This document shows, in pieces, positions 23,738-39,950 of a stretch of DNA of 64,000 bases (the first letter of the stretch is position 1; every line of letters starts with the position of its first letter). The position numbers and the translations under genes were made by a program. A model generated the notes under the pieces. It did not search any database. It saw nothing but the letters and a program-made list of their open reading frames with translations, and was not told the origin of the DNA. The DNA is taken from positions 46,229,842-46,293,841 of the forward strand of contig CM059569.1 of the NCBI GenBank assembly GCA_030386875.1, in the 5' to 3' direction. This DNA is from Morinoia aosen. Taxonomy: Eukaryota; Arthropoda; Malacostraca; Amphipoda; Talitridae.

Positions 23738-25790
23738 ATCTCTATATTTCACCTAAATTACACTTATGTAATGAACTTAACACTGGGAATACAGTGTAGA
23801 CACAAACGGTTCAGCAAGATGAGGACAATACGGCACAGAAACAGAGAGTTGCATTGCAGGCTTCACGAAGAACTCAAATTTTGCCTTAGGGTACAAAACA
23901 GAAAAATAGCGCTGTGTCTAGGGTGAGTTTTTGGATATGAATAACGAGGGATCGTCGTCTCGATAGAGAAGAATGATAAAACAACCGACGTTGTAATGAT
24001 AAAACTTGACATGAAATTAAAAACAGCCACCACGAATGCTACACAATTAACACCGGACATTTGAACGGCACAAATTTTCAACTAAGGAAGTAATTCGGAC
24101 TTAAACATCAGACAAAAATTAAAAGCCATAATATCGAGTACTGGTAAGGATATCCTGTGGGTATCAATTTTTAATGAAGATAGTAAATCAAAGCTTTAAT
24201 ACCAGACGAAAATTAAGAAGCATAATCGAGCGCAGGTGAGAATATATGAACGGTCCCCATGTTTGGCGAAGAACACAATTCAAAGCTTGAATACCAGACG
24301 AGAATTCAGAACCATAACCGGGTGTAAGTTAAGCGTGCGGAGTTGGTATTCGAGTGATACGGAACCTCCACGTTAGTCGTGTCAAATTCCACATTTAGGC
24401 GACACACTGAGAAAGCAAGCAAATTATTGCTGTACATAGACTAATATCTTAGAAGTAAAGCAGGAGAATACAAGCCTCGTTAAGAAATTGAGGACTCAGT
24501 AAGGAGACGTTTAGAACCCTAAATGCGACTAATGCAAGTTGATCAATCGATGTCAGAGAAAATAGAATAAATATCACAATGAACTCCTACAGCGAATCTG
24601 CCCAATTTCCAAAACGTTTTCCAAATAAAGCTAAAACATCATTGACGTATATTCCCGTGACACAAATGAAGGAGATGTCGAACCTAAAAGGAAATGCAGG
24701 AAAAGTCCTATTTTCAAACCGTGACACAGTGTAATTCCAAAAAATTAAAGTTATGAACAGGAACACGGCTTTATGAAGGTCGTCCCAGACGTCACCAATG
24801 GAGAGCGCTCTACTTCATAAATATAAAGCACTGAGCTTCATTAATATAGAGCATAATTCTTCGTAAATATACAGCACTCTTCTTTACAAACACAAAGTGA
24901 TGTAAAATAGAATATCTTAGTATAAAAAAAGTCAAAGCTATGAGAGCTGTTAGCAGAGCAGCCATTAGTTACATCAATAAAAATAGAGATGACAGCGACT
25001 GACTTGCGGCGGGTCTGATGAGCGCCATGCTGGGTCAGGGCTGCAAACTGGCCTTTTATACGGGCTAAAATTTCCATATTGGGCTTTAAAATAAATGTAC
25101 AGGGTGGGTAAAATCAAGTACCCAAGTTTTGAAAGGCGCGCGCAACAGCTGTGGTGGTGATGGCAAGGTGTGTGGGGTCACTACTATCTTTCTGATGCCA
25201 TCTTCAAAAAGTGGTCACACAAAGGGCATTGTATACTGATTCGAATAGAACAAGAAATAATTTCTTAAGCATTGTTTTACTTTTCCTACTAGACTTTCAA
25301 AACGCAGACATTTGATTTGCCCTAATAGCCTTTCAAAGCACGAGCATTTGATTTGCCCCACGCTGTTTTTAAAAATTGTCACATATGAGCATTTTAGCCC
25401 CCCAAAAAAAGCTAATTTGGCCAACCTTACCCAAGTTGCTGCAACGAGCTTTCTACTACTTCGTGAAGTCAAAAAGACACGCAAAAACAGAATGCGGACA
25501 CCACGCTCGACAGAAAGGAAGAATGAACTACGACTGTAGCGTGAAATGTGGGGCACATGAACAGTTCAATGGAGAACATAGCGAGCGTAAAACCTCACAT
25601 CAAAAAATTATAATTCTCATAATGTGAATCATAAGAGTGACCAAAGGAATCATAGCAAAATAAGCAATCGTTAAAAATGTAAACAATTTTCACGAAGAAA
25701 GCAAACTATCTTCTTCAAGAACATAAAGCCCCTTCATGGAGAATGCAAACAATCATAATAATTATACCGTTTAATAATTAGCACAACTCC
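23738..25790. other. Intergenic, nothing firmly recognised
   Basis: Overlapping ORFs on both strands at 25215-25627 show no family motif. The minus version holds a short internal duplication (units around GQIKC and GKVKQC), likely a small tandem duplication in the DNA. Confidence 0.45.
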
Positions 25791-25885
25791 CATGAGTCTA
25801 TAAATGTACGAGGAGTTCCGAGACTCGAACTCAGGACTATAAATCACCGCGCCGGCACGCTATCGACCGCGCTATCGACCAGCCT
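25791..25885 (-). mobile_element. tRNA-like SINE head, partial
   Basis: Minus strand shows an A-box-like GGTCGATAGCGCGG, repeated once as GGTCGATAGCGTGC, and a B-box-like GAGTTCGAGTCTCGG about 45 bp later. The sequence does not match the other SINE copies here. No complete tRNA cloverleaf could be drawn, so it is read as a SINE fragment. Confidence 0.4.
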
Positions 25886-26907
25886 AAAGGTGATCAAGCA
25901 TAACGAAAGCAATGCTTGTGGCACAGTGAAAGCAGGCACACGCTTGGCCCGACAGATATATTTAATTCCCTTATGTATCGAGAGCTCATAGTCAAGTCAC
26001 CCCCAGAAACAGTGTAGACACAGACACAGTCACCCATGAGTCTGCAACAAACTGGAATTTAAGAATAATGATTGACTCTATTTAATGATTGTCCAGGCAC
26101 GGCAATCATAGATTTGAAAATAAAAATTTACCATAATTCTCTTACACCCCCAAATTCCCACAAACTAATATCGGGCAGCAGCAGTTGAATAAAGCATGCA
26201 AAACTACCAAATTTTCAGAGTAAATCATAAAAAGGAAGAATTTCAAGCTACAAACACCGAGCTATAGCAACCTCGACTAAAAATAACCATTATTGTATTA
26301 ATAAGTGCAAGACTCCCTAGTTACATTTAAGGCAATCTCAAGCAGGCAAAGAGATAGGACCATTTTGTAAGGACTGTAGAAAATGTGGAATCTATACACA
26401 AAGTGTTTTCCAACATAGAATACCCTGCGCACTCAAACAGCAAGATACTAAGGAAAAAGATGAAAAAGCACAAAATAGCTGGTAAAAACTGTAAGAAAAC
26501 TAAAAGAAGCTCAGTGGGCACAAAAGATAGAAGTCCCGAAAGCCTATCTACAACAGAAGTACCTCCGCTGAAGAAAATGGAGACACGAGCTGAAGGGAAA
26601 CAAAGTAATGGGCTCACACCACAGGACAGGCGACAAGATGCATCCTTACTCCAAAAAGATAAAACTGCCTACAAGCTAACCATGTACATAGCTCCGCAAC
26701 GAACGGGATCTGGCTTCCAATAGCTACAATAATGCAAGTTTGTTCAACAAATAGCGCCACAAGCGCAGGATTTACATTACAGAGAAGAAATGAGGACATT
26801 TCTAAAGAAATGAGTGTTCGGAAACCTCTACTCGTAGAGAATGTATGCATGTATTTCCAGCGAGAGGTCTGGAGGATGCGACGTGCCCCTCTTTAGACAG
26901 GGTTGGC
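25886..26907. other. 3' flank or UTR of the TMEM50 gene with an unassigned Lys-rich ORF
   Basis: A 112-codon + strand ORF (26385-26723) is Lys-, Ser- and Thr-rich (KKMKKHKIAGKNCKKTKR), but the A-rich strand alone could explain this. No domain recognised. It may be 3' UTR of the minus-strand gene. Confidence 0.3.
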
Positions 26908-33588
<6,681 letters not shown>

Positions 33589-33757
33589 ACTGAAGGGTAT
33601 CAAACAACTCTGCTTACAACTAAACCTGCAAATAAGAAATGAATTACAAAATTGAACGAGTGTTATAATGAAATCATGCATACAAAATGGATACTCCTCA
33701 TTATGTCCAAAACTCGTACAAATTTTGGAGTTTATGAAGGGTTTGTTACTTCTGATT

Positions 33758-34306
33758 AATGTTAAGGAGAAGCTAATAATCAATTTTTGGAAATTTTATT
33801 GGTTGAATCATGGTAATTTCATCAAAATGAACAAGTTTTCTTCTATGCACATTTTGGGATATATGAGTATTTAATGAGTTATAGCGTTAGGTTATTTACC
33901 GCAATTCTTGTCTTTGAAGCAAGAAGAAATTATTCTGAGGGGAAGACTGCAATGGACTTTCCCTTTTGGCAGGCTCGAATGATTGTTACGGTTGCGTTTA
34001 AGTTAAGTTAATTTACATTATTAAGTTAGGTTACATAAACAACTGAATTTTAACAATTGAACTAACATGCCCCTGTAGAGAGAAGACTATTCTTTGTCTG
34101 ATCAATAACTGTCTTCTCAACGTTTATTTGACGTTTATAGGAGCGCATTCCAGCAATCAATGATGAAAATTAGCATACCGTAATAACTTATTAAATACTC
34201 ATTTGCCCCAAAAAGTGCATAGAAGAAAAGTCATTTATTTTGATGCAATTACCATGATTCAACCAACAAAATTTTGAAAATTGATTAATAGATTCTCCTT
34301 AACATT
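33758..34306. mobile_element. Inverted-repeat element (possible MITE) upstream of TMEM50
   Basis: Arms at 33758-33882 and 34191-34306 are inverted copies (for example GTGCATAGAAGAAAA and ACCATGATTCAACCAA on the right against their complements on the left), with roughly 310 bp between. Outermost matched bases are AATGTTAAGG and CCTTAACATT. No target duplication was found, so an inverted duplication is also possible. It starts 170 bp upstream of the TMEM50 start codon. Confidence 0.6.
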
Positions 34307-34460
34307 TACCCTACTTTTATCTGAATTATACAAAAATAAAAAATTTGAACTATTTAAACATATTATTGTCAAAGTTGGCACACTATTTTCATACAATTAG
34401 CCGACCAATCCCAATATTGTAGCATGCTGTGCATGACCCCACACACATAAATATTTCTTT

Positions 34461-35136
34461 GGTCAATGTGAAGTTTAATGCAATCACGGAAAATAAGAAT
34501 TCCGATCTTAGGAATCACTATAGGAACCCATTTAAGAACGTTTTACAAGAATGACATTCTGTTAGCTGATGCGTTATTTTTGAATAATTGAACTTTGAAG
34601 TTGACCTTGGCACCAAAGGAAGCGAGCGCGTGAAACAGAATTTAATTAATAACGGAAGCTATTACAAACGTAAAGAGGTTGGGTCGTGAGGGGGAGGCAC
34701 AGTTCTTCTAGTGAAAATTATAAATAAAGCTTCTAACCCACCCATTAGGGTGACGACCGCAATCTTGTTGACATTGGGTCCAAGATGGCGGCACCCATGG
34801 TGGTCGCCATGTTAGACCCGATGTAAACAAGATTGCGGTCGTCACCCTAATGGGTGGGTTAGAGGCTTTATTTATAATTTTCACTAGAAGAACTGTGCCT
34901 CCCCCTCACGACCCAACCTCTTTACGTTCATATAAGAGGGGTTAGCTTCTGTTTTTGATTAAATTACGCTTGCTTCCTTTGGCGCGAGAAGGCCAACTTC
35001 AAAGTTCAATAATTCGAAAATAAAGCATCAGCGAGCAGAATGTCGTTCTTGTAAAACGTTCTTAAATACGTTCCTTTAGCGATTGTTTGGAATATAATTA
35101 TTAATTTCTAGGATTGCATTAAACTTCACATTGACC
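34461..35136. mobile_element. Palindromic foldback element, copy 1
   Basis: 676 bp, bounded by the 8-bp target duplication ATTTCTTT (34453-34460 and 35137-35144). Starts GGTCAATGTGAAGTTT and ends with its inverse. Both halves (about 335 bp each) are inverted copies throughout, leaving only a small central loop. The centre holds CAAGATGGCGGC (34781-34792), the reverse of the centre in copies 2 and 3, so this copy has the opposite orientation. Non-coding and non-autonomous. An 8-bp duplication fits hAT, P or Merlin types; the GG termini are closest to Merlin, but this is open. Confidence 0.88.
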
Positions 35137-35674
35137 ATTTCTTTAATTAAATCAACAAATCATAGTCAAATCTTCAGTGGAAACATTCAACAATGCCAGT
35201 AAAATAACTCGGTAAGATTGATGAAACAAAATCTCAAAAATTATGAACAAATTTTTAGCACAAGCACTTTACTTATATTACTGATATAAGCCAAGCATAG
35301 CAGCTACCAAATGCAAGATTTCCTTGAACTTTATGCATAAGAGCAATAAATTTTATCAAAAGCAAAATTGTCAAACATTTTAGGTTAGTCTTAGTATTAC
35401 AAACAGCAGCAAACATTCCTTCTTCAATTTGGCAGCTCAATGGGCTTGTTTCAGCTAAAATCCAAAATATTTACTTGAAACAGCTCAAACTTGAGGACTT
35501 TGACCATATTGGATATAGCCTAGTAGACTAAATTAAGCCAATGCACCACCAGTATAGAATTTCAGGATTAGAGGACTCAAATTAATAGAGGAGTCAAATC
35601 AAATCTCGCATGATCTCAAATTAAAAAGTTTCCAAATTGTTCAGATAAATAGCAAAACCATAAATAGTTTTTTT
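35137..35674. other. Spacer between foldback copies 1 and 2
   Basis: AT-rich, nothing recognised beyond the target duplications. Confidence 0.6.
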
Positions 35675-36349
35675 GGTCAATGTGAAGTTTACTGCAACCA
35701 CGGAAAATAATAATTGGGATCCAAAGAATCACTAAAGGAACACATTTAAAAATGTTTTACAAGAATGACATTGTGCTCGCTGATGCTTTCTTTTCGAATT
35801 GTTGAACTTTGAAGTTGGCCTTCCCGTGCCAAAGGAAGCGAGTGTAATTTAATTAAAAACGGAAGCTAACCCCCTTTAACAAACGTAAAGAGGTTGGGTC
35901 GTGAGGGGGAGGCACAGTTCTTCTAGTGAAAATTATAAATAAAGCTTCTAACCCACCCATTAGGGTGACGACCGCAATCTTGTTTACATCGGGTCTAACA
36001 TGGCGACCACCATGGGCGCCGCCATCTTGGACCCGATGTCAACAAGATTGCGGTCGTCACCCTAATGGGTGGGTTAGGAGCTTTATTTATAATTTTCACT
36101 AGAATAACTGTGCCTCCCCCTCACGACCCAACCTCTTTACGTTTGTGATAGCTTCCGTTATTAATTAAATTCCGTTTCACGCGCTCGCTTACTTTGGCGC
36201 CAAGGTCAACTTTAAAGTTTAATTATTAGAAAATAACGCATCAGCGAGCGGAATGTCATTTTTGTAAAACGTTCTTAAATGGGTTCCTATAGTGATTCCT
36301 AAGATCGGAATTCTTATTTTTCGTGGTTGCATTAAACTTCACATTGACC
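35675..36349. mobile_element. Palindromic foldback element, copy 2
   Basis: 675 bp with the 8-bp target duplication GTTTTTTT (35667-35674 and 36350-36357). Same termini and arms as copy 1. Central GCCGCCATCTTGG at about 36018-36030. Confidence 0.88.
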
Positions 36350-37019
36350 GTTTTTTTTCTCACATTTAATTTTTTCTGACAACACATCAGTTTTATGATT
36401 GAAAATTCACTTGTTTGAAACAGTCTGTTCAATGGCAGAAATTGAAGTAGCTTCCAATCCTCTCATCAGCTGTGCAGTGAGCAATCACATAACTACTACG
36501 TAGGCCCAATGGTTAATTTCTCATCACTTACCTATATAGCATCTAAAACATTCTCATAGGGTAATTCATCAAATATCGAACAGAAATCACGTGTGTCTAG
36601 AAACAACCTTCATAAATCGGTAACTTTTGCTCTGAATAACTCTTGCGGGCCTCAAGGTTATTCTTGAACAGTTGCTTTCTTGTTCTGTGATGTCGCTTGA
36701 AAGACAACGTAGATTATTGAAATGTATTTATTGTTCTAAAAATCGAATTCTTTAGTAACATAATTTCATCAATATCGAACAGGAATCGAACAAGAATTTT
36801 GATTCGAACAGGATGGTTTGTCAATTAGTTCTCTTCGTATGGAACTTTTGTTAGACTATTAGCACGCCACGTATGGTTTGTCTATTAGTACGCCTCGTAT
36901 ATTTTGTCCATTAATATGCCTCGTATGGTCTATCTATTTGTACACCTCATGTGGCCACTTGGAAAATAAACGTTTTTCTTTCATTCTTTTTTTCTTTGGG
37001 GCACTGGATTTTCTTGGAA
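36350..37019. other. Spacer upstream of SINE copy 2
   Basis: AT-rich. A short local repeat of ATGGTTTGTCTATTAGT-like words occurs at about 36810-36945. No gene. Confidence 0.5.
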
Positions 37020-37318
37020 GTGCTCGCGGTGGCACATCGGTTAAGGGATCGGACTTGTATGTTGGAGTCGCGGGTTCGTATCCCGGAGTCGCGCTGCGAT
37101 TTTCCCCGTTGGGTATAAGGGAAAGCTCAAGCACAATACCCCACTCGACCCAGGTGTCGGAAATGGGTACCGGCTTTACGGGGGAACCGTCATGGTGTCC
37201 TATATATAGTGTTAGTTATAAGACATTTGAAAAACCAATGCTTAAGATCATTTGTATCAGGCTTGATTGGAAATAAAGCATCCCAAAGATGCCGATGTTT
37301 GTTTTGTTTGTTTGTTTG
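37020..37318 (+). mobile_element. tRNA-derived SINE, copy 2
   Basis: Head GTGCTCGCGGTGGCACATCG with A-box-like TGGCACATCGGTTAAGG and B-box-like GGGTTCGTATCC. Body as in the other copies. The 3' part has GGAAATAAAGCATCC and GATGCCGATG, then a TTTG-repeat tail. The ORF at 36878-37276 overlaps it and is not a gene. Confidence 0.85.
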
Positions 37319-37622
37319 AAATAACTGTCTCATTACTTATTTTCAAGATGCATTTGAATGGAGAGTTATCAAAATTTGAATATGATGTCAATGTTTCATT
37401 TGCAGTGTTTGTTGAACCATCATTGTGATCATCAACCTGTGTGACCTTTTTTGGAGTAGAGTGTAAAGCACTCGTCAATGAATTATTGTTGATGCTTGCA
37501 TCAATTTTCTTGGCAAGGGATTGATCATCAGTAAATGTAGCCAGACGAATCATTGATGATCTTGAGGGCTTTGGAACACCAGCAAATGATTGATAGCCCC
37601 TCACCAGAATTCCCATCTTCAA
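37319..37622 (-). pseudogene. Unassigned Ser/Thr/Asn-rich open segment cut by a SINE
   Basis: About 100 codons open on the minus strand from near 37622 to the SINE tail at 37318. They contain PKPSRSSMIRLATFTDDQSL and STPKKVTQVDDHNDGS-type sequence that looks protein-like. The frame runs into the SINE tail and stops there. It could be a lost exon or chance; no family recognised. Confidence 0.25.
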
Positions 37623-37795
37623 CTATTCAATGTTATTATCAAGCGTTAATACAATATTTTAATGAAATAAAACAGGCGTTCAATAGATCGATTCAGTTAT
37701 TTAAAAGAATTAAGAATCGAAAAGCTTTGTTTGAGGCATAAATTCATGATTTTTAAGGAATTTTGATTCGAACACCTTTGTTCAGTATTTAATAC

Positions 37796-38059
37796 TGACA
37801 TGAAAAAGGAACTGAATGTCAAACATGGAATAATTATCAAGTTTTTGGCGGAAAAGAAAAAAATACAGTAACAGAACATCATATGACAACACTACTCTCT
37901 AGTTATGACGGGAGGTTGACGGTGACCCAACAACAATTAAACCGTCGCAATTTTCCCGAGGTGCGTAAGATTTTTCGAGTGAAAAAATTCGACCAATTTG
38001 TAAGGGTTGTACAGAAAATGCGTTCGCAACAGCTGGTAGCAGTTTGCAGCTCACAGAAA
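37796..38059 (+). other. Unassigned open segment
   Basis: A frame open between stops for about 87 codons holds HHMTTLLSSYDGRLTVTQQQ and NFPEVRKIFRVKKFDQFVR, ending CSSQK and TGA. It is protein-like, but the minus strand also has an 80-codon ORF. No family recognised. Confidence 0.2.
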
Positions 38060-38139
38060 TGAGTTTTTATCACTAAAATAGGAGTTTTAGATGTAAGATC
38101 ACTGGCACTGAGCAAGTTTGGATGCTTACTAAATTTATT

Positions 38140-38814
38140 GGTCAATGTGAAGTTTCATGCAATCACGGAAATTGATAATGATATTCCAAACAATCACTAG
38201 AGGAACCCATTTAAGAACGTTTTTCAGGAACGACATTCTGCTCGCTGATGCGTTATTTTCGAATTATTGAACTTTGAAGTTGGCCGTCGCGCGCCCAAGG
38301 AAGCGAGCGTAATTTAATTAAAAACGGAAGCTAACCCCCTATTACAAACGTAAAGAGGTTGGGTCGTGAGGGGTAGCCACAGTTCTTTTAGTGAAAAGTA
38401 TAAATAAAGCTTCTAAACCACCCATTAGGGTGACGACCGCAATCTTGTTTACATCGGGTCTAACATGACGACCACCATGGGCGCCGCCATTTTGGACCCG
38501 ATGTCAACAAGATTGCGGTCGTCACCCTAATGGGTGGGTTAGAAGCTTTATTTATAATTTTCACTAGAAGAACTGTGCCTCCCCCTCACGACCCAACCTC
38601 TTTACGTTTGTAATAGCTTCCGTTATTAATTAAATTACGTTTCACGCGCTCGCTTCCTTTGGCGCCAAGGCCAACTTCAAAGTTCCATTATTCGAAAATA
38701 ACGCATCAGCGAGCAGAATGTCATTCATGTAAAACGTTCTGAAATGTGTTCCTTTAGTGATTCCTGGGATCGGCATTATTATTTTCCGTGATTGCATGAA
38801 ACTTCACATTGACC
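38140..38814. mobile_element. Palindromic foldback element, copy 3
   Basis: 675 bp with the 8-bp target duplication AATTTATT (38132-38139 and 38815-38822). Same orientation as copy 2. The central motif has one change (GCCATTTTGG). Confidence 0.88.
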
Positions 38815-39522
38815 AATTTATTACGCGCATATTTCCAAAGTTGTTCGATAATCAGTTCAGTTCGATATTTGATGAATTACCCTATTACTCGTTAAATTCA
38901 TGTCTTTATTAACATTGCTATGTCTGTTGTTAAAAAATCATCTACTGATGATAAAATTTTATTATATTTCATCTTAGTACCTAACAAATTAGGTTAGGGA
39001 TTCATTACATGATTGCCTCATTGAAAATTAATGTAGGCTAGGCCTTTAATTACAAAATCATGACATAAAATTAATGAAAAATTAGTAGCAACTACACAAC
39101 AGCACAACTATATCAGTTTAAAACATACAACAAAGTACAGAGTGAACATCAAATTCATCTAAATAAAAGCTGTGCAATGAAATTATTAAAAAAAAATTTC
39201 TTCTTTAACAAACTTGAGCGTACATGACTCAAGATTTACCACCTTGAATGTTTTAATCAAGTAGGATATTGATGATTATAAGATGCACGGGCAGGAATTA
39301 AGCTTGAAATTTAACAATTCCTTAGCAGCCGTAAACCAGGTAGAAGTAAATTTTGCTGGAAGATTAGATCAATGTTAACAACTATAGCATTTTCCTGAAT
39401 ATTTCACAAATCAGGAGCTAACTTCACCTTTTCCACAAGACAGTGGCACAATTAACCAATAAAGAAGAGTTATGGTTCAATATACAACTGCGAAGTAAAA
39501 ATATCACCTTTATTAATATTTG
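38815..39522. other. Spacer, nothing recognised
   Basis: AT-rich with no ORF of note. Confidence 0.6.
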
Positions 39523-39775
39523 AACTTGAACTTGAACTTGAACTTGAGGGCCGACAGTGTCGGGGCCTTTGTAACGGCCTACAATTCCCTCCACAATTTT
39601 CACACAAAGAGTTCAGCGCCTGGTACCAGACTTGTCCACTAAACTACTCAGGATTTACCAATCCTCGTCACAAGCTGCCATTGGATGGCGTCACTGGGAT
39701 AGCCAGTGCGTCAAAACACCATCCCCAGGCATATTGGGTCATTACTGACCATTCTACCTGACTGGCTCATTCCAG

Positions 39776-39950
39776 TCACTGTCTCTTACTCCAGGCACGC
39801 ACAAGAAACAATTTCATAGCTTCGATGATACTCAAATTGCACTCCTGATCCAATCCAGCAAGACAGCTCATACCGCAATCATCTTCAGCACATCTGGCAT
39901 TCCACTCATTCACTCCATACTGCTCAGACACCACATTCATAAAACTCTCT
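39776..39950 (-). pseudogene. C-terminal part of the LINE protein in a shifted frame
   Basis: Continues after the AG-run: SFMNVVSEQYGVNEWNARCA to a C-terminus ending VRAWSKRQ. The join point is within the AG repeat, so slippage is the likely cause. Confidence 0.6.

Noticed and set aside
25080..25140. Possible DNA-transposon terminus near ACAGGGTGGGTAAAA
   Set aside because: No matching inverted end or target duplication found.
36878..37276. 132-codon ORF
   Set aside because: Mostly SINE sequence; the same translation arises from the SINE at 61339-61618.
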